Assembly: GCA_946415755.1 (NCBI GenBank)
Contig: CAMKTS010000002.1
Location: 1 to 63,702, forward strand
Direction of reading: 5' to 3'
From: an uncultured Prevotella sp.
Lineage (GTDB): Bacteria > Bacteroidota > Bacteroidia > Bacteroidales > Bacteroidaceae
Length of the DNA stretch: 63,702 nt
Positions 1-7,794 of this stretch are shown in pieces. The notes under the pieces were generated by a model that was not told the DNA's origin, made no database searches, and was given only the letters and a program-made list of their open reading frames with translations. Within the stretch, counting starts at the first letter, position 1, and each line of letters starts with the position of its first letter. Position numbers and translations under genes: made by a program.

Positions 1-76
1 AACTCTTAACTCTTAACTCTTAACTCTTAACTCTTAACTCTTAACTCTTAACTCTTAACTCTCAACTCTCAACTCT
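1..76. repeat. AACTCTT heptamer tandem repeat
   Basis: About ten head-to-tail copies of a 7-bp unit (AACTCTT, the last copies drifting to AACTCTC). The array runs into the 3' end of the glycosyltransferase gene on the minus strand and supplies its stop codon and roughly its last six codons. The left end of the array is cut by the window edge. Slippage here would change the C-terminus of the protein. Confidence 0.9.
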
Positions 77-1020
77 TCCTCAATCTGATAGTCGTTCCTC
101 CCCGCACTGTTACGGCTGATCAGGTCGCCCAGGAATCCCGCCAGGAACAGCTGCGTGCCAATCATCATCATCGTCAGTGCTATGTAGAAGAACGGCGAGT
201 TCGTCACCAGCCGCATGGGGATGCCCTGCGACAGTGCCCACAGCTTCTCTGCGCCCAGGTAGAAGGCTGCCAGGAATCCCACGAGGAAGACGATGGTGCC
301 CAGGAATCCGAACACGTGCATGGGTTTCTTGCCGAACGTTCCCAGGAACCACAGCGTCAGCAGGTCCAGGTATCCGTTCACGAATCGGTTCCACCCCATG
401 AATTTCGACTTGCCGTACTGTCTTTTCTGGTGATGCACCACCTTTTCTCCTATCTTGTCGAATCCGGCGTTCTTGGCCAGGTAGGGTATGAATCGGTGCA
501 TCTCTCCGAACACCTCGATGTTCTTCACCACGTCTCGTCGGTAGGCCTTCAGTCCGCAGTTGAAGTCGTGCAGGTTGCTGATGCCGCTCACCTTGCGTGC
601 CGTAGCGTTGAATAGCTTGGTGGGGATGGTCTTCGACAGCGGGTCGTGTCTTTTCTGCTTATATCCGCTCACCAGGTCGTAGCCCTGTTCCCTGATCATG
701 CGGTACAGCTCCGGAATCTCGTCGGGCGAGTCCTGCAGGTCGGCATCCATGGTGATCACCACGTCGCCCTGCGCAGCCTTGAATCCGCAGTACAGAGCGG
801 GGCTTTTCCCGTAGTTTCTGCGGAATTTGATGCCCTTCACCCTTTCCGACCTTGCGGCCAGTTCCCTGATCACGTCCCACGAGTGGTCTGTCGACCCGTC
901 GTTCACGAAGATCACCTCAAAGTCGTACCCTTCACTTTTCATCACCCGTTCTATCCATCCGTAGAGTTCGGGCAGCGATTCGTCCTCATTATACAGAGGT
1001 ATGATTACCGATATATCCAT
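55..1020 (-). CDS. Family 2 glycosyltransferase (DPM1/GtrB-like), membrane bound
   Basis: Predicted to move a sugar from a nucleotide or polyprenyl donor at the inner membrane. The N-terminal GT-A domain shows the opening VIIPLYNEDESLP, then VNDGSTD and the metal-binding DADLQD motif, followed by a QYGKSKF acceptor-loop motif. Two hydrophobic helices near residues 230-260 and 275-305 anchor the C-terminus, as in DPM1/GtrB/ArnC-type proteins of about 310-330 aa. The ATG at 1020 is preferred over the upstream in-frame TTG. The last residues are encoded by the heptamer array. The acceptor cannot be told from sequence. Confidence 0.9.
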   Translation of the reverse strand: MDISVIIPLYNEDESLPELYGWIERVMKSEGYDFEVIFVNDGSTDHSWDVIRELAARSERVKGIKFRRNYGKSPALYCGFKAAQGDVVITMDADLQDSPDEIPELYRMIREQGYDLVSGYKQKRHDPLSKTIPTKLFNATARKVSGISNLHDFNCGLKAYRRDVVKNIEVFGEMHRFIPYLAKNAGFDKIGEKVVHHQKRQYGKSKFMGWNRFVNGYLDLLTLWFLGTFGKKPMHVFGFLGTIVFLVGFLAAFYLGAEKLWALSQGIPMRLVTNSPFFYIALTMMMIGTQLFLAGFLGDLISRNSAGRNDYQIEEELRVES

Positions 1021-1038
1021 CTTCAATTATTTCATGTT

Positions 1039-1572
1039 TCAAGTTTCATGTTTCATCTTCAGGGCCGCAATGGGGATTCCCATCAGCATTCCCGCCATGA
1101 TGTTCGCCGTCAGCATGTTCAGCGCATAGTCGATGGCCCTCATGTCCGCCAGCTGTCTCAGCCCCTCCTCCATCTCCCTTCTCATGCCAAGGGCGTCCAG
1201 CAGCCTTCTGTTCTCCTCCGTGCCCATCATCTCCTGGTATTTCCCCATCAGGTATCCCCCGTCGATGAAGTAGAAGTACACGAACATCGCCGCCGCCAGC
1301 AGCAGTCCCCCGTAGAAGAAGACGAGCACCGTATAGGCGTAAGCCCTGCCGAACGAGATGCTGCCGCCGCGAGCCTCGTCGCGGAAGTGTCGCAGCCTGT
1401 TAGCTGCCAGGAAGGGCGTTGCCACTATCATCGCCACTGCCGCCAATCCCATCAGTGCGTTGGTCAGTCCCTGCACGTAGCACACCAGCGCGCCAATCCA
1501 CAGCAGGGCCATCAGTGCGCCGTCCTGCCGTGCGAATGCCTTCAGCTGTACGTATTCCTCTGGTGTCATCAT
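1039..1572 (-). CDS. DUF4199-type membrane protein
   Basis: About 177 aa with four hydrophobic segments and a cytoplasmic N-terminus that begins MMTPEEYVQL. This matches the four-helix DUF4199 proteins that in Bacteroidota usually sit beside a GT2 glycosyltransferase, as here (18 bp upstream of it, same strand). The reading frame stays open further upstream, but that stretch lies over the promoter region and encodes no convincing protein, so the ATG at 1572 (or 1569) was chosen. Function is unknown; the pairing suggests a role in lipid-linked sugar transfer or envelope assembly. Confidence 0.8.
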   Translation of the reverse strand: MMTPEEYVQLKAFARQDGALMALLWIGALVCYVQGLTNALMGLAAVAMIVATPFLAANRLRHFRDEARGGSISFGRAYAYTVLVFFYGGLLLAAAMFVYFYFIDGGYLMGKYQEMMGTEENRRLLDALGMRREMEEGLRQLADMRAIDYALNMLTANIMAGMLMGIPIAALKMKHET

Positions 1573-1717
1573 TTTTTTCGTGTTGACAAGGTCGCCGATG
1601 ACCAAAGTCGGATGCAAAATTACGAATAAATAGTGAAAATATAGCCTGTTTGGCAAAAAAAATCGCCTGCGGCATCAAATTTTTCATTTTTAATTTTTCA
1701 TTTCCCATTTTTTTTCT

Positions 1718-1725
1718 TACCTTTG
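1718..1725 (+). promoter_or_regulatory. -7 element upstream of SRP RNA
   Basis: TACCTTTG matches the Bacteroidota -7 consensus TAnnTTTG about 65 nt before the SRP RNA. No clear TTTG -33 element is visible in the T-rich stretch upstream. It probably serves the SRP RNA and tRNA-Thr as one transcript. Confidence 0.55.
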
Positions 1726-1790
1726 CAGCCGCTTTTTGACCAGACGTTGTTCAATGCTCAATGTTCAATGTTCAATAAAGCAAATATCAT

Positions 1791-1884
1791 GGGCAGTCCT
1801 GTACGGCCAGCTCCCTCGGAATCCCCCAGGATGGGAACATAGCAAGGGTACTTGGTTGTAGCGGCGCGATGCAGATAGCTGCCC
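1791..1884 (+). ncRNA. ffs: Signal recognition particle RNA (small bacterial type)
   Basis: A 94-nt RNA closed by GGGCAG pairing with CTGCCC. Its apex has the SRP domain IV signature: CCAGGA on the 5' side, a GGAA tetraloop closed by TG/CA, then TAGCAAGG on the 3' side, equivalent to the CAGG..GGAA..AGCAG core bound by Ffh. Length fits the small 4.5S class. tRNA-Thr begins four nucleotides downstream, so the two are likely co-transcribed. Exact processed ends are estimated. Confidence 0.85.
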
Positions 1885-1888
1885 ACCC

Positions 1889-1962
1889 GCCTCTTTAGCT
1901 CAGTTGGCCAGAGCACGTGATTTGTAATCTCGGGGTCGTTGGTTCGAATCCGACAAGAGGCT
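1889..1962 (+). tRNA. tRNA-Thr (UGU)
   Basis: A complete cloverleaf: acceptor GCCTCTT pairs with AAGAGGC, the D arm is GCTC/GAGC, the anticodon loop TTTGTAA carries TGT, and the T arm has GGTTCGAATCC. The anticodon stem has one T-T mismatch. CCA is not encoded. It sits just after the SRP RNA and before a hairpin terminator. Confidence 0.95.
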
Positions 1963-1968
1963 CAAAAC

Positions 1969-2007
1969 AGAAGAAGGGATTCCACAGCTGGAATCCCTTT
2001 CTTCTTG
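1969..2007 (+). terminator. Hairpin terminator after tRNA-Thr
   Basis: A near-perfect stem (AGAAGAAGGGATTCCA against its complement, short CAGC loop) begins seven bases after the tRNA. It would end the SRP-tRNA transcript. On the other strand it lies just after a small ORF and could serve both directions. Confidence 0.7.
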
Positions 2008-2012
2008 CTCTG

Positions 2013-2144
2013 TCATAGCAGCTCGCCCTCGTCAGAGATCTCGCCGTCCTCTACCTTTAGCCGCCTTGACGATGCTGCCAGCATGCGTGCTGGACTGCAG
2101 ATGCTTACTCTCAGCACTGGAGTCGTATATGGTTCTTTTTTCAT
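2013..2144 (-). CDS. Small 43-aa protein, unknown function
   Basis: A 43-codon ORF starting MKKEPYTTPVLRVSI and continuing through a C-SPARMLAASS segment to an acidic end (GEISDEGELL). It starts eight bases after the stop of the secreted Ig-like protein gene, on the same strand, so is likely co-transcribed. Many Bacteroidota genomes carry similar short peptides of the form MKK-x-Y-x-x-P-x-x-x-V with a central LLAxS-like motif after surface-protein genes. No function can be assigned. Confidence 0.5.
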   Translation of the reverse strand: MKKEPYTTPVLRVSICSPARMLAASSRRLKVEDGEISDEGELL

Positions 2145-2152
2145 GATCTTTT

Positions 2153-3844
2153 CTATTTGATGATAACTTTACGTCCGTTCACGATATACAGTCCTTTTGT
2201 CGGATGAGCCACGCGCTGGCCGTTGAGGTTGTAGTATTCACCATTAGCCTTTAAGCCTTCACCCTGAACTGCGTCAATGCCTGTTGTCATACCATCGTTC
2301 AGTACAAACGATAGATACTCATGGGCATTGCTAGACGAATCCAAGTAGACGCGCCCGCTGGAGAGCGACGATGCACTTGTCCAACGATAGAATCCCACTT
2401 TGTCGTTTTTCTTCCCAAGTACATAGATGTTGTCTCCTACAGCTGTCGTTCCGTCCGAGATCTTCAGTCCCGTTTCGCTCACCGTACCGCTCTCGGCAGT
2501 AACGGGTACTGGTGTCGTTCCGGCATCCTCGCTGTAGAGGATAATGCCTTTGTTAGCAGGTATGATGCCGTCTTCCACAGGTGTCAGAACCACGTAACCG
2601 TCACTCAGTTCTGCCGTGTAGGCCGTGATTCCCGTACCGCCGTAGTCCATCGCATAAGTCGAACTGTATGTCGCATATTTCGCACTGGTAATGGTAACGG
2701 GGCAGGCCGTGACGGTAAATGAAGTAGCATTATTCACAGTCACTTTTCCGTAGTAAGTCCCCATGCTTCCATTTATCACCACCTCATGCCTCAATAATTC
2801 CGAATGAGATTTCAAGCCAAATGTTCCTTGTTGACTGGCATTAATGACTATTGGTATGGTGTTTTCGGCCGTGCATCCGCTTAAAGAACTGGCAAGCGCC
2901 AGATTCGTATCATCTGTTGCTTCTGCGTCCACGGTTGATTCATTGGAGTAATAACCGGCAATATAACCTTTCACATAGCCTGTTCCATAGTCTTTAGCAT
3001 ATCCACTAAAAAAGTCGCTGACATCAAATGGAGATCCAGATGTCCCGTCTCCACCCATAACAACAATAGTATAGACAGCTTCGCTGGCATCGAAAGAAGC
3101 TGTCGATGTTGCCGTAGCTGTAATTAGTGTGCGTCCTAATCCGATAATCTCTACCGAACCAGTTGTCTCATTAACTGTGGCAACAGAGGTGTTAGATGAT
3201 GAATAAGTTATTTCACCGTCATATCCTTCACTTTTGCTCAAAACTGGCAGTGAATAGGCATTTCCTTTTACAAATTTCAAGAATTTCGAGCTAAATTGTA
3301 AATTAGAACTGCTTTTTCCATCCTCTTCTGGTATTAGCTTGTAGACTATGATGGAATGAGGATGGGCATTTACGGTTCCTTTTGCGTAAGCTTTGTATTT
3401 GTAGTTATCCTCATTGGCATATCCAAGGTGATAATTATAATTATTGCTTATTATAACAGTTCCACTGTCTTGAAAAGAGAACTTCCATACAGTTATAGTG
3501 CCTGAATTAACCAAGCTCAAGTTAGAATTATCCGCTTTCAGATAATGGTTGCTCGCCTTACTGTTGTACATTTTATATCCACCTGTTGCTGAGTATAATC
3601 TCCATACATATGTTTCGTCGCCAGTTAATCCTGTCGTTTTAAAACTGTTAGTGGTTTGTAGATAATAGCTATTTACAGAATTATTCATTACATATCCACA
3701 TTGCTCGAAAACATAGAGGCCGTCCGCTTCAACTTCTGTCACCCGTTGCAAGCGATAAGTAGTGGTCGCACTGGATACTGCCGCACCCATACATAGCATC
3801 AAAAGCATAAAGGCTTTGATGCTGAAACTGATTATTTTTTTCAT
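2153..3844 (-). CDS. Secreted Ig-like domain protein with C-terminal NGQRV/GLYIVNGRKV tail
   Basis: 563 aa. The N-terminal signal peptide runs to about residue 26 (MKKIISFSIKAF...AAVSSA). A lectin-like or beta-rich region follows (to about 190), then a Big2-like Ig domain (VTYSSSNTSVATV-type repeats, about 195-265). The C-terminus ends NLNGQRVAHPTKGLYIVNG then RKVIIK, the truncated sorting-like tail common in Prevotella secreted proteins. A consensus -7 element lies just upstream. The substrate is unknown; probably surface exposed or secreted. Confidence 0.75.
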   Translation of the reverse strand: MKKIISFSIKAFMLLMLCMGAAVSSATTTYRLQRVTEVEADGLYVFEQCGYVMNNSVNSYYLQTTNSFKTTGLTGDETYVWRLYSATGGYKMYNSKASNHYLKADNSNLSLVNSGTITVWKFSFQDSGTVIISNNYNYHLGYANEDNYKYKAYAKGTVNAHPHSIIVYKLIPEEDGKSSSNLQFSSKFLKFVKGNAYSLPVLSKSEGYDGEITYSSSNTSVATVNETTGSVEIIGLGRTLITATATSTASFDASEAVYTIVVMGGDGTSGSPFDVSDFFSGYAKDYGTGYVKGYIAGYYSNESTVDAEATDDTNLALASSLSGCTAENTIPIVINASQQGTFGLKSHSELLRHEVVINGSMGTYYGKVTVNNATSFTVTACPVTITSAKYATYSSTYAMDYGGTGITAYTAELSDGYVVLTPVEDGIIPANKGIILYSEDAGTTPVPVTAESGTVSETGLKISDGTTAVGDNIYVLGKKNDKVGFYRWTSASSLSSGRVYLDSSSNAHEYLSFVLNDGMTTGIDAVQGEGLKANGEYYNLNGQRVAHPTKGLYIVNGRKVIIK

Positions 3845-3873
3845 ATTATTTGTTGTTATCTTAATTTGGGCTG

Positions 3874-3881
3874 CAAAAGTA
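3874..3881 (-). promoter_or_regulatory. -7 element for the secreted Ig-like protein
   Basis: On the minus strand TACTTTTG fits TAnnTTTG and lies about 30 nt upstream of the ATG at 3844. Confidence 0.5.
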
Positions 3882-4029
3882 ATAAAAAAATCTTACACCT
3901 TTTATCTTTTTGCGATAATCTGTTCAGACATTAACAAAAAGTAACCTTTGGGGAGCGTGGTTCCCATTTGATAGTCTCAATGTGCCAGTCATTTTTAACT
4001 GTACTGGGGCGTTCTTCCGTGTACGTAGC

Positions 4030-4410
4030 ACTGCCTACACTGGCCACTGAGTATCAGGCACTTACATACTGGGTACCCTACACTGGAGGCTACACCTGAG
4101 CCTACACTGGAAAAATCTTCAACAAACACCTCGGTGAGTAGCCTACTTATCTCCGTGAAGAGCCTCCCCACGACTGTGAGTGGCCTCCTCATTTCCGTGA
4201 GTGGCCTCCTCACAGTCGTGAGTGGCCTACTTATTTCCGTGAAGAGCCTCCTCACAAAAATCCCAGTTTATGGGACAAAAACTTGGATACGTTTGGGGCA
4301 TAGCAACATCATTCACCACCCCGCCATTCAGTGTAGCCATCAGTGTAGCCTCCAGTGTAGGGTAACCTGTTCGTAACCTGTTGATACTCAGTGGTCAGTG
4401 TAGGCAGTGT
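4030..4410. repeat. Imperfect inverted repeat (about 81-bp arms) enclosing a 21-bp repeat array
   Basis: The left arm (4030-4110) and right arm (4329-4410) are inverted copies. Shared blocks include CACTGCCTACACTG, CCACTGAGTATCA and GGTACCCTACACTGGAGG (right arm GGTAACC). Identity is roughly 80 percent by eye. The right arm also holds two GTAACCTGT units. The whole stretch between 3845 and 4458 carries no convincing gene; reading frames across it only translate the repeats. Confidence 0.75.
4130..4255. repeat. Six 21-bp imperfect tandem repeats
   Basis: Six consecutive 21-bp units, each with a core GTGA(G/A)(T/G)(G/A)GCCT. Versions reading GTGAGTGGCCTCC and GTGAAGAGCCTCC are interspersed. 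There are no unique spacers, so this is not a CRISPR array. A related array with the same period occurs at 55680-55790, upstream of the HU-like gene. Confidence 0.85.
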
Positions 4411-4458
4411 AGGGTAGCCGTTTTTTAATGCTTGGCACAGCCGAAAAAAGCGATGTGA

Positions 4459-4857
4459 TTAATCCCCTTCACCTAATTCAAGGCCCTCTTCTATTTGGCT
4501 GTCATCGGTTACTTCTTTCTCAAAAAGATAAAAATGAATGGCGTCTACCACACGGGAGCCTGCATTGGTGACGTTGACAGAGTGTAGCGTCCATCCATGA
4601 TGGCACATGTAGTTGACTACCTCTATCTTGGAGCCGAACTTCCGTCTCTTGCCATTCTGGAATATCGTTGCATATCCCTTGTATCTGTTGTTGTCGGCCT
4701 TGTGACCCATGTCAAGCATGACCTTCACATGACCCGTGCCCCATTCCATCATCAGTTCACAATAAACCTTGTGCTTTTGACCCGGCTGGCTGGCATTCTG
4801 CGCATTGACACCCAGAATGATCAGAGACAGCATCACGATTGCAAAAAACTTTCTCAT
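4459..4857 (-). CDS. Small secreted protein, unknown function
   Basis: 132 aa with a clear signal peptide (MRKFFAIVMLSLIILGVNA, cleavage near residue 19). The mature part is about 110 aa, with a GKRRKFGSKIEVVNYMCHH segment that reads like a beta-rich domain and an acidic C-terminus. No family is recognised. It stands alone between the repeat block and the R-M operon on the same strand. Confidence 0.65.
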   Translation of the reverse strand: MRKFFAIVMLSLIILGVNAQNASQPGQKHKVYCELMMEWGTGHVKVMLDMGHKADNNRYKGYATIFQNGKRRKFGSKIEVVNYMCHHGWTLHSVNVTNAGSRVVDAIHFYLFEKEVTDDSQIEEGLELGEGD

Positions 4858-4881
4858 ATAGCTTGTTTTTAAAATGAATCT

Positions 4882-5781
4882 CTATCGTTTACTCATCGGA
4901 AGGGTGTCTGGCCTTCTGATAATCTTTCCGCACATGACTGCATCATCCGGATTCCACCAAACAGCATTCAAATGACCCTCTACGCGATGGAGTAAATCAA
5001 TGATTAAGGTGTAGTCTACATCAAACAGAGGCAATCCGGCCTTCTTCCTGGCTTCACGCTCTGAGTTTTTGGCTTTGCAGAGAATATATACCTCATCGAT
5101 ATCCGTCAATTCTGGTGAGGCTTCTTCCAGCTTCATATATTCTGCTGCTACCAGATATATGCAATATGGCATAGCTCGTTTCAGACGAAATGCAGTGTTG
5201 GCGCAAGAATCCAGCATATTCCGCTCCAGGTAGGTCTTGCATTCAATGGCAACGATGGGCAAGACCGTATCCGCAGGCTTTGAAATAGAATCTTCTGAGG
5301 ATACTCCAATCTTCATTTGCACTCCGAGAACAAAATCCTGGTCTTTGGTATGGATATAAGGTGACAGGGAATGGAACACGTCTTCAAACGACTTGGGGGT
5401 AAAACTCAGGCTGACATACGAATTGCCCTTCCCAAGAAACAGGCTTTTATGACAGATGCCTTTGTAGGCCATGTATTTCTGGAAGAGAAGATAGAAAAAC
5501 TCTTCCATAATGGTATATCCTAAGGCTTTCTGGCCAGCGTTACTAAGCTTGTCGAAAACTGGGATGGCAACTTTGCGATAGTCATTCAAAGCACCGACAA
5601 TAGATTCTATGTCTTTTTCGGTGAAATCATCCAGACTGTTAAATGCTGAACGATATTTCTTATATTCATCATTTACCTTTTCAAATGCGGCCACCATTTC
5701 CTCGCTTTTCTGTCTGGCTGTATACTTAGCGAGGTTGGTTTCGTGATTGCAAAATGATTTGACGCTCTTTGTCTTTTTCAT
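4882..5781 (-). CDS. Bpu10I-like restriction endonuclease subunit
   Basis: 299 aa, last gene of a four-gene R-M operon. A PD-(D/E)XK-type core is visible at VLPIVAIECKTYLERNM (E and K of ExK), and the same element occurs in the neighbouring subunit as VLAMEIKTNLDKNM. Both subunits also share an IDE(V/I)YIL segment after the core. Two related but distinct nuclease subunits with two C5 methyltransferases is the arrangement of Bpu10I and BbvCI, where each subunit nicks one strand of an asymmetric site. The ATG overlaps the stop of the upstream subunit by four bases. Specificity is not predictable with certainty. Confidence 0.8.
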   Translation of the reverse strand: MKKTKSVKSFCNHETNLAKYTARQKSEEMVAAFEKVNDEYKKYRSAFNSLDDFTEKDIESIVGALNDYRKVAIPVFDKLSNAGQKALGYTIMEEFFYLLFQKYMAYKGICHKSLFLGKGNSYVSLSFTPKSFEDVFHSLSPYIHTKDQDFVLGVQMKIGVSSEDSISKPADTVLPIVAIECKTYLERNMLDSCANTAFRLKRAMPYCIYLVAAEYMKLEEASPELTDIDEVYILCKAKNSEREARKKAGLPLFDVDYTLIIDLLHRVEGHLNAVWWNPDDAVMCGKIIRRPDTLPMSKR

Positions 5782-6635
5782 ATCAGTTTTCCAGCTTTCA
5801 TTTTTTCTTCTAAATCAGGGAGTGTTTCCTGCAAGTTACAGATTGTTTCGTTTGCCTTTCGGGCCAACTCAAAAACAAGATGCTTGTTAATTCTGTTCTT
5901 TGAGACTCCTTTTCGTATGTCTTTGCGTTTCTGGTTTCTGAGAATGTATATTTCATCAATATCACTCGAAGCATAGTTTAACTTTGTCTCGGCAAAATCT
6001 GAAAGTTCCGAAACGACGAAATACAAACACCTTGGAAATGTCTTCTTCAAAGATTCTACGGAATTTTCAATACCTGCAAGCATGTTTTTGTCAAGGTTAG
6101 TCTTTATTTCCATCGCTAGAACTGGAATAATAAAATCGTAATCTCGCCCTTCTAATGATAAGACCGTTTTCTTACATAGTGACAGGTCAAGCCGTTTGTT
6201 CTTAAATATTATACGTCCCTCGTCGAACAAATCAAATATGCACTCAATAGGCAGGTCGTCCTGGGCTTGAACGAATAAGTTAACATGATGCTCTTGAATG
6301 ATACGTGTAAAAATATGAAAAAACATTTCAGGAATGATACTTGAGGCAAAGTCCTGTTGGTGAACAAAGGGATTGTTGTCGGATAACAAATCCATATAGC
6401 GGTCGGTACCATCAACAATGCTCTCTATAAAATTATTCAAATCTGTTTTCTTTCCATGTACTATTTTCCTGATGGCAAAATAGCATGGACACAGCTTGTT
6501 GAACAGTTCCAAATGTTCACTTTCTCGCTTGTTCAGTTGATGCATAAGGTTGGAGCCATGTGGTGGAATGCTGCTTCCTTTCAATTTTGCATCATATTTC
6601 TCAAGTTGCAATATAAGTTCGTCATACGATTTCAT
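5778..6635 (-). CDS. Bpu10I-like restriction endonuclease subunit (partner)
   Basis: 285 aa from the ATG at 6635 (an in-frame GTG lies at 6644). The nuclease core reads FIIPVLAMEIKTNLDKNM, with the ExK residues in the same place as in the downstream subunit, followed by SDIDEIYIL. The start lies inside the 3' end of the preceding methyltransferase gene, and the end overlaps the next gene by four bases, so translation is tightly coupled. Probably forms a heterodimer with the downstream protein; each would cut one DNA strand. Confidence 0.8.
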   Translation of the reverse strand: MKSYDELILQLEKYDAKLKGSSIPPHGSNLMHQLNKRESEHLELFNKLCPCYFAIRKIVHGKKTDLNNFIESIVDGTDRYMDLLSDNNPFVHQQDFASSIIPEMFFHIFTRIIQEHHVNLFVQAQDDLPIECIFDLFDEGRIIFKNKRLDLSLCKKTVLSLEGRDYDFIIPVLAMEIKTNLDKNMLAGIENSVESLKKTFPRCLYFVVSELSDFAETKLNYASSDIDEIYILRNQKRKDIRKGVSKNRINKHLVFELARKANETICNLQETLPDLEEKMKAGKLI

Positions 6636-7794
6636 ATCCCTCACGCTTTAAAAGTTCCATGACACTATTACCTATAGCCTCTGCCATACGAGGTGGTACT
6701 GAATTTCCAATTTGATTGTATTGCGACAGACCTATTTCGTCCTCACGATTCTCTCTTACCAGAAGCTTCTTGCTCATCAATGTTCGTGGCCCACAAAAGA
6801 CAAAAGAGTCAGGAAAGCTCTGCAACCTGGCACCCTCTCTTGCCGTCAGATTCCTGTTCAGATACGGATGAACGAATGATGACTGGAAAGAAGCCGTAAC
6901 GGCAGGACTGACATCATCGGGATTCAAGCGTTGGTTGTTTGTCTTATATCTTTTGTTTACGTCAAGACTTGTGCCTCCACGTACTCTTTGCCCATATTCA
7001 GCAGCAACATCCTTGAGCGAGCCGCCCTGTGGTATATGCTCAAAACGCTCTATCAAACGCCGCGTATGTTTCATGGCTGTATGGTTGGTAACCCCCATGC
7101 TACCTTCGCGTAACCATTTTTGATAGTCCGTCAATGGCTCAGAAAGGTATGGTACCATCTCGTCTACGCCTTCACCTGCTTCCACAATAGGAAGGTCGCC
7201 AAATGCTTCAGCCACTTTTACTCTTTTGCTTTTGCCTGCAAACTTTCCCCTTATACCTATAGGAATAAGATTGGGGTTCTTTGAGGAAATGACTATAACT
7301 CGTTCACGATGCTGGGGAACGCCAAAGTCAGCTGTCTGCAAAACGAAATAACTGGAATGATAACCTATTGTTATAAGCTCCGACATGTATTTAGACAAAG
7401 CCTTGGTGTTGTCATCCATCTTACCGCTGAGAATACCTTTCACATTTTCAAGTACACAGACATCGGGCTGCAAAATCTTGATAAAGCGATAGAACTCCAT
7501 GATGAGAGTGTTACGCTGGTCGATTATTCCGTACTGAGAGGGGCCTGCGACAGAAAATCCTTGACAAGGAGGCCCGCCAATAATCAAATTGACTCCATGA
7601 AACTTTTCTACCACTTCGTCATCACTGAAGTCGTATATATCACGATGATATAAGGGAATTTCAGGAAAGTTCAGATGAAAAGTTTCGGCGGCAAACCGGT
7701 CTATCTCAACAGCACCTATCGACTGGAATCCTGCACGTTTAAATCCCAAAGTCAGACCACCAGCACCTGCAAACAAATCCAGCGTTGTTATCAT
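6622..7794 (-). CDS. C5-cytosine DNA methyltransferase (R-M, second)
   Basis: 390 aa with the full set of m5C methyltransferase motifs: DLFAGAGGLTLGF (I, AdoMet), GGPPCQGFS (IV, catalytic Cys), CVLENVKG (VI, ENV), VPQHRERVI (VIII), a target recognition region, then IGNSVPPRMAEAIG (IX-X). It should methylate one strand of the site cut by the two nuclease subunits. It overlaps the upstream methyltransferase gene by four bases. Confidence 0.93.
   Translation of the reverse strand: MITTLDLFAGAGGLTLGFKRAGFQSIGAVEIDRFAAETFHLNFPEIPLYHRDIYDFSDDEVVEKFHGVNLIIGGPPCQGFSVAGPSQYGIIDQRNTLIMEFYRFIKILQPDVCVLENVKGILSGKMDDNTKALSKYMSELITIGYHSSYFVLQTADFGVPQHRERVIVISSKNPNLIPIGIRGKFAGKSKRVKVAEAFGDLPIVEAGEGVDEMVPYLSEPLTDYQKWLREGSMGVTNHTAMKHTRRLIERFEHIPQGGSLKDVAAEYGQRVRGGTSLDVNKRYKTNNQRLNPDDVSPAVTASFQSSFVHPYLNRNLTAREGARLQSFPDSFVFCGPRTLMSKKLLVRENREDEIGLSQYNQIGNSVPPRMAEAIGNSVMELLKREGYEIV

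Noticed and set aside
4130..4255. CRISPR array
   Set aside because: Units are contiguous with no unique spacers, and no cas genes are present; it is a tandem repeat.
3995..4376. Repeat proteins encoded by the 21-bp array (RRPLTE or SGLLISV heptads)
   Set aside because: Both strands give heptad repeats merely because 21 is a multiple of three; no promoter, RBS or signal is seen.
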